Part shown: piece after piece, positions 17,730-26,350 of the stretch
Position numbering within the stretch: position 1 is the first letter of the stretch
How the letters are laid out: every line of letters begins with the position of its first letter
Notes under the pieces: generated by a model
The model's input: the letters and a program-made list of their open reading frames with translations, nothing else
Database searches by the model: none
Told to the model about the DNA's origin: nothing
Position numbers and translations under genes: made by a program
Assembly: GCF_032678705.1 (NCBI RefSeq)
Contig: NZ_JAVTSS010000002.1
Span: forward strand, 2,166,067 to 2,230,066
Length of the DNA stretch: 64,000 nt
Origin: Pedobacter frigiditerrae
GTDB lineage: Bacteria; Bacteroidota; Bacteroidia; Sphingobacteriales; Sphingobacteriaceae
Reading direction: 5' to 3'

Positions 17730-19097
17730 ATGGCTAAAATTTTATTTAAACAGTATGCTCCATTTATCATTTTAATGATAGTGGCAGTCTTCGCATTATT
17801 TATTCCTTTACTTCCAAATTTTGATGAAGGAAAGTACAATGGAGCTGATATTGCTTTCATGTTAATAGCTACAGCTCTTGTATTTTTAATGACTCCAGGG
17901 CTAGCATTTTTTTACGGAGGTATGGTTCATCGTAAAAATGTACTTTCTACAATGATCAAAAGTGTGGTTGCTGCAGGAGTAATTACAGTTCTATGGGTTG
18001 TGGTTGGTTTCAGCCTTGCTTTTGGTACTTCAATTGGTGGTTTTATTGGTGATCCTAGAACATTCTTCTTCTTTCAAGGAGTAAATTCTGGACCGTCTTG
18101 GAGCTTAGCTGCTACAATTCCGCTTTCATTGTTTGCTGTTTTCCAATTAATGTTTGCCATTATTACACCAGGTTTGGTTGTTGGTGCGGTAGCTGAGCGT
18201 ATTCGCTTTACTTCATATATTTTATTCATTGTTCTTTTCGCATTACTTGTTTACTCTCCATTGGCACACTGGACTTGGCATCCAGATGGTTTCTTGTTTA
18301 AAATGGGTGTTTTAGACTTTGCTGGTGGTACAGTGGTTCACATTTCTGCTGGTATGGCAGCATTAGCTGGTGCATTAGTTTTAAAACGTAGAAAATCTCA
18401 CTTAGAGCATAAAGAAGTTCCACCTGCTAACATTCCTTACGTATTAATTGGTACAGGTTTATTATGGTTCGGTTGGTTCGGTTTCAATGCAGGTTCTGCA
18501 GTTGGGGCTGGTAGTTTAGCCGTTTCATCTTTCATTACTACAAATACAGCTGCAGGTGCTGCTGGTTTATCATGGATGTTCTTTGATGTGGCTAGAGGAA
18601 AAAAACCTTCTGTATTAGGATTTTGTATTGGTGCGGTTGTAGGTTTAGTTGCTATTACGCCAGGTGCAGGTTTTGTAAGTATTCCTTCTAGTATATTCAT
18701 CGGTGCAATTGCTGCTGTTATCTCTAACCTTGTTGTTTCTTGGAAACAAAAAACTAGTTTAGATGATACATTAGATGTATTCCCTTGTCACGGTGTGGGT
18801 GGTATAGTTGGTATGTTGTTAACTGGGGTGTTTGCTACTAAAACTGTAAACTCTGCAGGTGCTGACGGTTTATTCTATGGCAATCCAACGTTTTTCTTTA
18901 CACAATTAAAAGGTGCTGTTATTGTAATCATCTTCAGTTTTGTTGTATCATTCATCATCTTCAAATTGATTAATCTAGTACAACCAATTCGTGTAACTTC
19001 TGAAGAAGAAGAAGAAGGTTTAGATGCAAGTCAACATGACGAAAAATACTCTCAAGGAACATTAATTGTTGCAGGACAAGAAGTTCCTAATAAATAA
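17730..19097 (+). CDS. amt: Ammonium transporter (Amt/Rh family)
   Basis: This 455-residue channel has 11-12 TM segments. The twin pore histidines of the family appear as GGTVVHISAG (His about residue 203) and FPCHGVGGIVG (His about 353). The preceding HWTWHPDG and following DTLD segments are also family typical. It conducts ammonium/ammonia across the inner membrane. The extra N-terminal helix before GADIAFMLIATALVFLMTPG may be a signal-like TM segment. No glnK/PII gene is adjacent, which is unusual for amtB operons; instead a porin gene follows after a hairpin. Confidence 0.97.
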   Translation: MAKILFKQYAPFIILMIVAVFALFIPLLPNFDEGKYNGADIAFMLIATALVFLMTPGLAFFYGGMVHRKNVLSTMIKSVVAAGVITVLWVVVGFSLAFGTSIGGFIGDPRTFFFFQGVNSGPSWSLAATIPLSLFAVFQLMFAIITPGLVVGAVAERIRFTSYILFIVLFALLVYSPLAHWTWHPDGFLFKMGVLDFAGGTVVHISAGMAALAGALVLKRRKSHLEHKEVPPANIPYVLIGTGLLWFGWFGFNAGSAVGAGSLAVSSFITTNTAAGAAGLSWMFFDVARGKKPSVLGFCIGAVVGLVAITPGAGFVSIPSSIFIGAIAAVISNLVVSWKQKTSLDDTLDVFPCHGVGGIVGMLLTGVFATKTVNSAGADGLFYGNPTFFFTQLKGAVIVIIFSFVVSFIIFKLINLVQPIRVTSEEEEEGLDASQHDEKYSQGTLIVAGQEVPNK

Positions 19098-19102
19098 TAA
19101 TT

Positions 19103-19138
19103 AAGCTCTAGTTTTCGGTTAAGACTAGAGCTTTAATT
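19103..19138 (+). terminator. Hairpin between amt and the porin gene
   Basis: A perfect 10-bp stem (AAGCTCTAGT / ACTAGAGCTT) is followed by a short TAATT. The weak T-run suggests partial termination or an mRNA 3'-stabilising structure rather than a full stop. Confidence 0.6.
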
Positions 19139-19188
19139 ACTCCCTTATAGATACCAGTTTAATTTATAACGCTTCAAACTTTAAAAAG

Positions 19189-20223
19189 ATGAAATTAAAA
19201 TCTCTACTATCAATGTTGGCTTTAGGCCTAGGTTCTACCGTTTATGCACAAGATGCAGCTCCATTACAAATCTCTGGTTCAGTAGATACTTATTATAAAT
19301 ACGATTTTAGTAAAACAGGTAACATTAAAACTTATTTCGCTAACGAGCAAAATTCAGTTTCTTTAGGTATGATTGATTTAGCCCTTAAGAAAACTACTGG
19401 TAAGGCATCTTTTGTAGGTGAATTGTCTTTTGGTCCTCGTGGTCAGGCTCAATCTATTCCAAATGCTGCTGGAGCTTATGACGAAACAGAGAACAGTTTC
19501 CATATCCAAAACTTATACGTTAACTATGCTTTTTCTGATAAATTCAGTATGGCTGCTGGTTACATGGGTACTTTTGTTGGATATGAGGTAATTTCTCCAG
19601 TTGGAAACTTCAACTATTCTACTTCTTACTTATTTGGTTCTGGTCCTTTCCAAAATGCAGGTATTAAAGGAACTTATGCTTTTTCAGATAAAGTAAGTTT
19701 AATGGTTGGTTTGTTTAATGAGTGGAATCAATATAGTGCTTCACGTGGTGTGTCTAGCGTTGGTGGTCAATTAATGGTTTCTCCAGTAAAAGGATGGACT
19801 GCCTATATCAATGGTTTACATGGATTAGATGCTTACGGAAACTATAGCACAATTGTTGATTTAACAACTTCTTATCAGATTACTGATAAATTTAAATTAG
19901 GCTTAAATGCGGCTGATTTAAGTGCTGATGATGATGAATTTGGTTACACAGGTGTTGCTTTGTATCCTCAATACGCATTTACTCCTGCTGTTGCTTTAGG
20001 CGTAAGAGCAGAATATTTCAATTATAAAGGGATTTCTGGTGGTCCAGATGCAAGTGTGGCATCATTTACTTTGTCTGGAAATATTAAGGCTGGTGGTTTA
20101 ACCTTCATTCCTGAGGTTCGTTTTGATAACGATAAAGACCTTACTCAAGGATTTGTTAAATCTAACTTAATGCCTACAAAATCAGCTACTCAATTCTCAT
20201 TGGCTGCGGTTTACGCATTTTAA
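19189..20223 (+). CDS. Outer-membrane beta-barrel porin (OmpL-like, bbp2 type)
   Basis: The 344-residue precursor has a signal peptide (MKLKSLLSMLALGLGSTVYA, cleavage before QDAAP). The mature part starts ISGSVDTYYKYDFS and has alternating beta-strands up to a C-terminal FSLAAVYAF with terminal Phe. It fits the putative beta-barrel porin-2 family. Its position directly after amt suggests it admits small nitrogen-containing solutes through the outer membrane, but this is inference. A strong terminator follows, closing an amt-porin unit. Confidence 0.75.
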   Translation: MKLKSLLSMLALGLGSTVYAQDAAPLQISGSVDTYYKYDFSKTGNIKTYFANEQNSVSLGMIDLALKKTTGKASFVGELSFGPRGQAQSIPNAAGAYDETENSFHIQNLYVNYAFSDKFSMAAGYMGTFVGYEVISPVGNFNYSTSYLFGSGPFQNAGIKGTYAFSDKVSLMVGLFNEWNQYSASRGVSSVGGQLMVSPVKGWTAYINGLHGLDAYGNYSTIVDLTTSYQITDKFKLGLNAADLSADDDEFGYTGVALYPQYAFTPAVALGVRAEYFNYKGISGGPDASVASFTLSGNIKAGGLTFIPEVRFDNDKDLTQGFVKSNLMPTKSATQFSLAAVYAF

Positions 20224-20245
20224 TAATAACAACGTAATCTTATTA

Positions 20246-20276
20246 AACGTCCCGAATTTTTCGGGACGTTTTTTTT
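20246..20276 (+). terminator. Terminator after the amt-linked porin
   Basis: A 10-bp stem (AACGTCCCGA / TCGGGACGTT) is followed by six or more T residues. Confidence 0.9.
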
Positions 20277-20287
20277 ATATTTATGCT

Positions 20288-20875
20288 ATGAAGTTTATAT
20301 CGAGTTTTATCTTTTTATTGAGTTTAATCAATTTGGCAAAGGCGCAAAAGCCGGCTGAACCTGTTTTGCCTGTTGATGAGCGTGGAAAATTTATTTACTA
20401 TGAAGTAGTAGATGCAAAAATTCCAAAAGACTCTCTTAAAATCAGGGCAATCAATTACCTGAAAAAGCAAAATAAAGAGCTTAAGTATAAAACTGCACAA
20501 GGTGATACAGCATTTACTGCTAATGGCAAAATGATAATCAATAAGACACTATTGGTGATGTCTCATCCTTCTGGGGAAGTATTATTTGATTTTCAAATCG
20601 AAGTGAGAGATGGAAAATATCGTTTTTGGTTAACAGATTTCAACTTCATTCCTTATCAGCGTGATCGTTATGGCAATTTTGTGGCTAGTACAAGCGTTGG
20701 TACTCCGTTAGAAAATGAACCAGGCAAGTTAAATGCAACACAATGGAAGGAATATCAAGTTCAAACTACAAAATACGCAAAAGAATTGGCTGCCAAATTT
20801 AAGGTATATATGGCTAGTAAGGCGCCAATAGTTGCTCCTCCCAAAGAAAAAACTGTGGTTAAAAAAGAATGGTAG
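20288..20875 (+). CDS. DUF4468-like secreted protein
   Basis: This 195-residue protein has a signal peptide (MKFISSFIFLLSLINLAKAQ). The mature domain has the DUF4468 pattern: YYEVVDA near the start, a KDSLKIRAINYLKK helix, then GEVLFDFQIEVRDGKYRFWLTDFNFIPY. It ends in a basic tail. Role unknown; probably periplasmic. It begins only 12 bp after the preceding terminator, with a near-match -7 sequence (TATATTTA) ending 4 nt before the ATG. Confidence 0.65.
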   Translation: MKFISSFIFLLSLINLAKAQKPAEPVLPVDERGKFIYYEVVDAKIPKDSLKIRAINYLKKQNKELKYKTAQGDTAFTANGKMIINKTLLVMSHPSGEVLFDFQIEVRDGKYRFWLTDFNFIPYQRDRYGNFVASTSVGTPLENEPGKLNATQWKEYQVQTTKYAKELAAKFKVYMASKAPIVAPPKEKTVVKKEW

Positions 20876-20960
20876 TTTAAGCCGAGAGTCTAAAGCTGAA
20901 AGACCAAAGCCAAGAACCACTAACAAAAGTCTTCCCTTTTAGGTGAAGATTTAGATGGAG

Positions 20961-21434
20961 TTAATGCACCATCTTATCCGCACAAGTGCTACTCGCAAAG
21001 GCTTCTGGTTTTGCCTTGAAAATAAAACCCATACTTAAAATATATCCCATTGCTTCATTTAGCGCTTTGTTAGATTTAAACATCGGATTGGTGTTGATGT
21101 CAGCATGAACTTCTAAATCAACATCATAAATATCTAACAAATCGCAAATAGAATAAGCGGTTTCGATAGATTTTTGAACCTCCACCAACATCCGCTCTTT
21201 AATACCCATCTTTTGAGCAGTTTTGTCTTGAGCGATGTACATGAAACCACCATGATGTTCTCTTAATAAAACAATTACAGTTGCAAAGTCTGTTAAGGCT
21301 CCCTTAACTTGTGAGTCGGTGCCAATGCAAACCTTTAGTTTGTAACCATTTTCGGTTTCTCGGATAATAGCTTGTTCAACTTCTTCTAAGATTGACGAGT
21401 GAATCACTTCGCCACTAAATTTCTTCCAGGTCAT
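20961..21434 (-). CDS. RNase H-like YkuK/DUF458 family protein
   Basis: This 157-residue protein contains CIGTDSQV (about residues 36-43), supplying the first acidic residue of an RNase H-like fold, and VDLEVHADINTN (about 104-115) with further acidic residues. This matches the YkuK/DUF458 family of predicted nucleases. Substrate and biological role are not established. Length is normal. It is a single gene convergent with the DUF4468-like gene. Confidence 0.75.
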   Translation of the reverse strand: MTWKKFSGEVIHSSILEEVEQAIIRETENGYKLKVCIGTDSQVKGALTDFATVIVLLREHHGGFMYIAQDKTAQKMGIKERMLVEVQKSIETAYSICDLLDIYDVDLEVHADINTNPMFKSNKALNEAMGYILSMGFIFKAKPEAFASSTCADKMVH

Positions 21435-21690
21435 ACGTTATTGGTGTTAAGGTTAACAACCCGTAATCAGGTTTCTTAAAATTAAGTGGTTAGCATTACA
21501 TAATGGTTAATTTAGTATTGTTTATTTGTCAACATTTATTTGGTTATCAACAAGATACGGTTAAGTGATGTAAGATGGAATACGGAAGATGGAATAGCGA
21601 ATAGGCTATGTTACAAATGAACCAATGTTGAGCTCACGAAATCCCGATACTTCGGGAAGCTAATGAACTTACTCAACTGGAAAATATAAT

Positions 21691-21698
21691 TACCTTTG
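21691..21698 (+). promoter_or_regulatory. -7 promoter box of the DEAD-box helicase gene
   Basis: TACCTTTG ends 4 nt before the ATG; it predicts a leaderless or near-leaderless transcript. Confidence 0.55.
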
Positions 21699-21702
21699 CA
21701 AA

Positions 21703-23010
21703 ATGATACTTCAACCAATACTCGATAACCTAAAAATTACTGCCCTTAACCAAATGCAAGAGGCAGCGATTTCGGCAACAAAAAAAGGAAACGATATTTT
21801 GGTTTTAGCACCAACAGGTTCTGGTAAAACATTGGCGTTTTTGCTTCCAGTTTTAAATAATCTAAACAAAGAAAGTAAGGGTGTGCAATGCTTAATTTTG
21901 GTTCCATCTCGTGAGCTGGCTTTGCAAATTGAACAGGTTTTTAAACAAATGGGAACTGGGTATAAAGTAAATTGCTGTTATGGTGGCCACCCTATAAAAA
22001 CAGAACGTAATAATTTAGAGCAACCTCCAGCAGTTTTAATTGGAACACCAGGAAGAATAGCCTATCACTTACGCCATAAAAATTTCGATGAATCATTCAT
22101 CACTACTTTAGTATTGGATGAATTTGATAAAGCATTAGAATTTGGCTTTACTGAAGATATGTCGCACATCATCGGTACTTTATATTCTTTAAAACAAAGG
22201 ATATTAACTTCCGCAACGGCGATGGAAGAAATTCCAGCTTTTACGGGTTTAAAGAATCATAAGGAAATCAATTTTTTACAGGATGTACAAAGTGTCCCAG
22301 ACCTAAAACTTAAAAAAGTACAAACTACTGCAGAAGATAAGTTGGATACCTTATTTGAGCTCATTTGTAAAATTGGCAGTAAAACAACGCTGATTTTCTG
22401 TAATCATAGGGAAACAGTAGATAGGATAAGCGATTTATTAATTGATAAGGATTTGGCTCACGATATTTTTCATGGCGGAATGGAGCAAGATGAGCGGGAA
22501 AGAGCCTTGTTGAAGTTCAGAAACGGGAGTATTAAGATTTTAATCACTACCGATTTAGCTTCAAGAGGTTTAGATATTCCTGAAGTTGAATATATTATCC
22601 ATTATCAATTACCTTATACGGAAGATGCTTTTTTACATAGAAATGGAAGAACGGCAAGGATGAATGCAAAAGGCACAGCCTATTTAATTTTAGCAGATGA
22701 AGAAAAATATCCTTTCTTAAAAGAAGACATTGAAACCGAAAAATTAAAAGGCCCATATAAATTACCTCAAGACAGTATTTGGCAGACTTTGTATATTAGT
22801 GCGGGTAAGAAGGATAAAGTCAATAAAATTGATATTGTAGGTATGCTTCTTAAAAAAGGCGGTTTGCAAAAGGATGATGTTGGGTTAATTGAGGTGAAAG
22901 ACCAAGCGTCTTACGTAGCAATTAAAAGGAAATTGGTTCCTCAAGTTTTAAGAGCCTTGACCAATGAAAGAGTAAAAAATAAAAAAGTTAAGATAGAGAC
23001 AGCGATGTAA
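21703..23010 (+). CDS. DEAD-box RNA helicase with variant motif II (DEFD)
   Basis: This 435-residue superfamily 2 helicase has a Q-motif-like LNQMQEAAI, Walker A APTGSGKT (residues 36-43), motif Ib TPGR, motif II LDEFD (about 139-143), motif III SATA (about 170), motif V TDLASRGLD (about 283-291) and motif VI HRNGRTAR (about 312-319). Motif II is DEFD instead of DEAD and motif VI has Asn and Ala where HRIGRTGR is usual. The catalytic Asp, Glu and Arg are all kept, so it should be active. It probably remodels RNA in the cytosol. A DUF1456 gene follows. Confidence 0.9.
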   Translation: MILQPILDNLKITALNQMQEAAISATKKGNDILVLAPTGSGKTLAFLLPVLNNLNKESKGVQCLILVPSRELALQIEQVFKQMGTGYKVNCCYGGHPIKTERNNLEQPPAVLIGTPGRIAYHLRHKNFDESFITTLVLDEFDKALEFGFTEDMSHIIGTLYSLKQRILTSATAMEEIPAFTGLKNHKEINFLQDVQSVPDLKLKKVQTTAEDKLDTLFELICKIGSKTTLIFCNHRETVDRISDLLIDKDLAHDIFHGGMEQDERERALLKFRNGSIKILITTDLASRGLDIPEVEYIIHYQLPYTEDAFLHRNGRTARMNAKGTAYLILADEEKYPFLKEDIETEKLKGPYKLPQDSIWQTLYISAGKKDKVNKIDIVGMLLKKGGLQKDDVGLIEVKDQASYVAIKRKLVPQVLRALTNERVKNKKVKIETAM

Positions 23011-23012
23011 CT

Positions 23013-23078
23013 CCCGACCCCTAAAGGGGAGGGATAACAAAATAATTAAAAATTAAAAGCCCCTTTAGGGGTTTGGGG
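23013..23078. repeat. ACCCCTAAAGGGG inverted repeat before the DUF1456 start codon
   Basis: Arms 23017-23029 (ACCCCTAAAGGGG) and 23060-23072 (CCCCTTTAGGGGT) are perfect inverse complements around an A-rich 30-bp loop. The structure ends 7 bp before the ATG, so it could mask translation initiation or cap the 3' end of the helicase mRNA. Confidence 0.75.
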
Positions 23079-23079
23079 T

Positions 23080-23313
23080 ATGAGCAATAACGATATAATG
23101 AAAAAGCTAAGGGTAGCGTTATCCTTAAACAGCGATCAGATTATAGAAATCTGTAAATTAGTAGGTTTTACAGTTACTAAAAGTGAATTAGGAGATATTT
23201 TTAGAAACGATGAACACCCTAACTTTAAAAAATGTGGTGATCAGATTTTAAGAAATTTCTTAAACGGTTTGGTAATATATAAACGCGGACCAAGAGAAGA
23301 GAAAAAAGCATAA
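23080..23313 (+). CDS. DUF1456 (YehS-like) single-repeat protein
   Basis: This 77-residue protein begins MSNNDIMKKLRVALSL and has KSELGDIFRNDEHPNFKKC in the middle. This is the DUF1456 repeat; E. coli YehS has two such units, whereas this protein has one. It is small, basic and probably cytosolic. Function unknown. It lies downstream of the DEAD-box helicase, separated by a hairpin, so a role in RNA handling is possible but only by association. Confidence 0.8.
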   Translation: MSNNDIMKKLRVALSLNSDQIIEICKLVGFTVTKSELGDIFRNDEHPNFKKCGDQILRNFLNGLVIYKRGPREEKKA

Positions 23314-23320
23314 TGTAAAT

Positions 23321-23422
23321 CGTCATTTCGAGTGAGCGCAGCGACGAGAAATCTGTTTTCTTACAGCTATAAGTTTTGTAATAGCCAATGATTTATAGAT
23401 TTCTCCTATCGTCGAAATGACG
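23321..23422. repeat. Intergenic inverted repeat, CGTCATTTCGA family, copy 1
   Basis: Outer arms CGTCATTTCGA / TCGAAATGACG are perfect, with inner arms AGAAATCT / AGATTTCT. The same arms, with a GCAGCG block on the opposite side, occur at 32147-32262. It fills the gap between two convergent genes and could act as a bidirectional terminator. Confidence 0.8.
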
Positions 23423-23429
23423 GCAGACT

Positions 23430-23819
23430 TTAATTAACGTCGTACCTAGGCGTAACCTTTCTATTTACCAGTTTTTCAATCTTTTCTAATAGGATGTCCA
23501 TTTTAAATGGCTTAGACATAAAGTCGTCTGGAGCGCACTCCATTTCTTGTACTTCTTTTAAATCGTACAAGCCAGACATCATTAAAATAGGTATTTTCTT
23601 AGTGTCGTCATCAGATTTAATTTGACTACAAACTATTCTGCCATCAATTTTACCCAAAACAACATCCAATAAAATTAAATCTGGTTTGAAGTCATCGATG
23701 CGTTCGAAAATCAATTCTGCATCGTTTAGGGGCTCTACGTCATACCCTCCAATTTCTAAAATCAATTGAATGGTTTCTAGCACATCATCATCATCATCAA
23801 CAACAAGTATTTTCTTCAT
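23430..23819 (-). CDS. Stand-alone response-regulator receiver protein
   Basis: This 129-residue single REC domain has the acidic triad near residues 8-10 (VVDDDDD), the phospho-acceptor Asp in LILLDVV (Asp52), a Ser in MMSG (about 82) and the conserved Lys in MSKPF (about 103). There is no output domain, so it would act as a CheY/Spo0F-like relay or by protein contact. No kinase is adjacent. A TATATTTG -7 box ends 5 nt before the ATG. Confidence 0.9.
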   Translation of the reverse strand: MKKILVVDDDDDVLETIQLILEIGGYDVEPLNDAELIFERIDDFKPDLILLDVVLGKIDGRIVCSQIKSDDDTKKIPILMMSGLYDLKEVQEMECAPDDFMSKPFKMDILLEKIEKLVNRKVTPRYDVN

Positions 23820-23824
23820 AATGG

Positions 23825-23832
23825 CAAATATA
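23825..23832 (-). promoter_or_regulatory. -7 promoter box of the receiver gene
   Basis: Reverse-strand TATATTTG matches TAnnTTTG and ends 5 nt before the ATG. Confidence 0.5.
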
Positions 23833-23974
23833 TAATATTGTAAGAATAAATATATAACAACACAAATCCAATACAGTTTAATTTAGTTGGAAACTTATCT
23901 TAAAAATATTTCATGAATCATAAAAAGAGGAAACGACATGACACAATATGGGAGCTTTTATGTAGCTTTCCACT

Positions 23975-24277
23975 ATGAATATGGTGAGCAAAATTAATAA
24001 GGGAGTGATTGAGCGATTTTCAAGATTGTTAGGCTTAGCGTGTTTATCTGTCGTCGTAATAAATCAAACCTCACATAATGGGTTTTCACAAGAAACTGCC
24101 TTTTGGATTTCTATTTTAGGAATAATTTGTCTTTCAGTAACCTATAACTTAAAAATGTCGTCAAGAAGTGAGGAAGAATTAAATTTTTTTAAGCGCAATA
24201 GCCCGCTGATTCTAGGATTTTGCGTTGCCCTGTTTTTGATTATTTGGTGGATGTTTACAAATTATATTATTGTATAG
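23975..24277 (+). CDS. Small hypothetical membrane protein
   Basis: This 100-residue frame contains three hydrophobic stretches (about residues 15-30, 43-58 and 76-98) separated by charged segments (KMSSRSEEELNFFKRN). It is probably an inner-membrane protein with two or three TM helices. An in-frame second ATG (Met3) is an equally good start. No family recognised. A bidirectional terminator lies directly downstream, supporting it as a transcribed unit convergent with ettA. Confidence 0.5.
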   Translation: MNMVSKINKGVIERFSRLLGLACLSVVVINQTSHNGFSQETAFWISILGIICLSVTYNLKMSSRSEEELNFFKRNSPLILGFCVALFLIIWWMFTNYIIV

Positions 24278-24282
24278 GTTAT

Positions 24283-24310
24283 AAAAAAAAGCTCCATGAA
24301 GGAGCTTTTT
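24283..24310. terminator. Bidirectional terminator between the small membrane gene and ettA
   Basis: Stem GCTCC / GGAGC extended by A and T runs on both flanks (AAAAAAAA...TTTTTT), located between two convergent genes. Confidence 0.8.
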
Positions 24311-24355
24311 TGCAATCTGCGATGTTTGCTTGCCTACAGATCTAAGCTTTTGACA

Positions 24356-26035
24356 TTAAACTATTTTTTTGTATCTAATTCTGTGCGGAGTTAGATCTCC
24401 TAATCTTTTCTTACGGTTTTCTTCGTAATCAGAATAATTTCCTTCAAAATAATATACTTCAGAATTTCCTTCAAAGGCTAAAATGTGGGTACAAATTCTA
24501 TCTAAGAACCATCTATCGTGACTAATCACCACAGCACAACCACCAAAGTTTTCTAAAGCTTCTTCTAAAGCACGTAATGTATTTACGTCGATATCATTCG
24601 TAGGCTCATCCAGTAATAAAACGTTAGCACCTTTTTTCAAGGTAATGGCCAAGTGAACACGATTTCTTTCTCCTCCTGATAAAATACCAACTTTTTTCTG
24701 CTGGTCGCCACCGTTGAAGTTAAATTTAGAAACGTAAGCACGTCCGTTAACAGCTTTATTACCTAATTGGATATTATCTAAACCGTCAGTAATGTTTTCG
24801 TAAACCGTTTTGTCAGCATCTAAATCGTTGTGCATTTGGTCAACATAACCCAATGCAACAGTATCTCCAACTCTAAAAGTTCCTTTGTCTGGTGTTTCTT
24901 GGCCAGTAATTAAACGGAACAGAGTAGTTTTACCCGCACCATTTGGACCGATAATACCAACAATACCCGCTGGTGGTAAAGAGAAGGTTAGATTTTCGAA
25001 TAAAATTTTGTCGCCATAAGCTTTGGTAACGCCATTAGCTTCAATTACTACATTACCTAAACGCGGACCAGCCGGAATAAATAATTCCAATTTGTCTTCA
25101 CGTTCTTTTCCATCTTCGGAAGCTAATTTATCATAGTTTGCTAAACGAGCTTTAGATTTTGCGTGACGAGCCTTTGGTGCCATTCGAACCCACTCTAACT
25201 CACGCTCTAATGCTTTTTGGCGCTTGCCTTCTGTTTTATCTTCTTGCGCTAAACGTTTAGCTTTTTGCTCTAACCAAGTAGAATAATTTCCTTTCCAAGG
25301 AATACCTTCACCTCTGTCTAATTCTAAAATCCAGCCTGCAACGTTATCTAAGAAATACCTATCGTGGGTAACCGCGATAACCGTTCCTTTATAGTTCTGT
25401 AAAAATTGTTCTAACCAGTCGATACTTTCCGCATCCAAGTGGTTGGTAGGCTCATCTAATAATAAAACATCAGGTTCTTGCAATAATAAACGGCACATTG
25501 CAACCCTTCTACGTTCTCCTCCAGAAAGTACGCCGATTAAAGTTTCAGGCTCTGGACAACGCAAGGCATCCATTGCTCTTTCTAATTTGGTGTCTAATTC
25601 CCAAGCATTAACAGCATCGATTTTATCTTGTAACTCACCTTGGCGAGCCATTAATTTATCCATTTTATCGGCATCAGAATAGTTTTCTTCTAAACCGAAA
25701 GCTTCATTAACTTCTTCGTATTCCTTAAGGATGGCTGTTACTTCAGCCACGCCTTCTTCTACAACTTCACGAACCGTTTTGGTTTCATCTAATATTGGCT
25801 CCTGCGCTAAATAACCAACGCTATAACCTGCATTAAAAACTACCTCGCCTTGGAATGATTTATCTAAACCAGCAATAATTTTTAATAAGGATGATTTACC
25901 AGAACCGTTTAAACCTACAACGCCGATTTTTGCACCGTAAAAGAATGATAAGTAAATATTTTTTAAAACCTGTTTTTGTGGTGGATAGATTTTACTCACT
26001 CCAGCCATTGAAAAGATTATTTTTTCGTCTGACAT
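24356..26035 (-). CDS. ettA: Energy-dependent translational throttle protein EttA (ABC-F)
   Basis: This 559-residue cytosolic protein has two ABC ATPase domains and no TM segments. The first has Walker A GLNGSGKS (about residue 41), signature LSGGERRR and Walker B LLLDEPTNHLD. The second has GPNGAGKT (about 356), LSGGERNR and LLLDEPTNDID. The EttA-specific arm insertion in the first domain and the long linker with KRQKALERELEW are visible. It binds the ribosomal E site and gates elongation according to ADP/ATP ratio. Length and order are canonical. A good -7 box lies 17 nt upstream of the ATG. Confidence 0.95.
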   Translation of the reverse strand: MSDEKIIFSMAGVSKIYPPQKQVLKNIYLSFFYGAKIGVVGLNGSGKSSLLKIIAGLDKSFQGEVVFNAGYSVGYLAQEPILDETKTVREVVEEGVAEVTAILKEYEEVNEAFGLEENYSDADKMDKLMARQGELQDKIDAVNAWELDTKLERAMDALRCPEPETLIGVLSGGERRRVAMCRLLLQEPDVLLLDEPTNHLDAESIDWLEQFLQNYKGTVIAVTHDRYFLDNVAGWILELDRGEGIPWKGNYSTWLEQKAKRLAQEDKTEGKRQKALERELEWVRMAPKARHAKSKARLANYDKLASEDGKEREDKLELFIPAGPRLGNVVIEANGVTKAYGDKILFENLTFSLPPAGIVGIIGPNGAGKTTLFRLITGQETPDKGTFRVGDTVALGYVDQMHNDLDADKTVYENITDGLDNIQLGNKAVNGRAYVSKFNFNGGDQQKKVGILSGGERNRVHLAITLKKGANVLLLDEPTNDIDVNTLRALEEALENFGGCAVVISHDRWFLDRICTHILAFEGNSEVYYFEGNYSDYEENRKKRLGDLTPHRIRYKKIV

Positions 26036-26052
26036 ATTAATTAGTATTTCTG

Positions 26053-26060
26053 CAAAGATA
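26053..26060 (-). promoter_or_regulatory. -7 promoter box of ettA
   Basis: Reverse-strand TATCTTTG matches TAnnTTTG, 17 nt upstream of the ATG. Confidence 0.5.
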
Positions 26061-26198
26061 GTTGTTAAAATGGAAGATGGAAGAGGTAAGATGGAAGATG
26101 TTGAGCGTAGCGAAAATTCCGATTTCTCGTTAAAATTGTGTAATTCGTAATTGGATCATGGTATAGAAACTGCCAGCTGTAAGCTATAAACTGAATTT

Positions 26199-26282
26199 GG
26201 GCGCTCGAGCGGGCTTTCCGCTGTATCTTTTGCCTTTTTTCGCTTCGCTCGGGCAAAAGGATGCCGCTTCAATCCCTAGCGC
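26199..26282. repeat. GC-rich intergenic inverted repeat (GGGCGCTCGAGCGGG...)
   Basis: An inner stem CTTTTGCC / GGGCAAAAG flanks a short loop, and outer parts include GCGGGCTTTCCGC and ATGCCGCTTCAATCCC. It is much richer in GC than its surroundings. It occupies most of the 315-bp gap between ettA and the toxin gene; the rest (26061-26110) is degenerate GGAAGATGGAAGATG-type tract. Confidence 0.65.
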
Positions 26283-26302
26283 AAGATTGCACAAACAAAA
26301 AA

Positions 26303-26337
26303 AAAGTTTCTAAATTTGGAAACTTTAGTTAACTTTG
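26303..26337 (+). promoter_or_regulatory. Operator dyad and -7 box of the toxin-antitoxin operon
   Basis: A perfect dyad AAAGTTTC-N8-GAAACTTT (26303-26310 / 26319-26326) lies 3 bp upstream of TAACTTTG (26330-26337), an exact TAnnTTTG -7 box. The toxin start is 13 nt further on. This is the expected arrangement for autorepression by the HigA-like antitoxin. Confidence 0.6.
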
Positions 26338-26350
26338 AAAGAAAAGAGCA

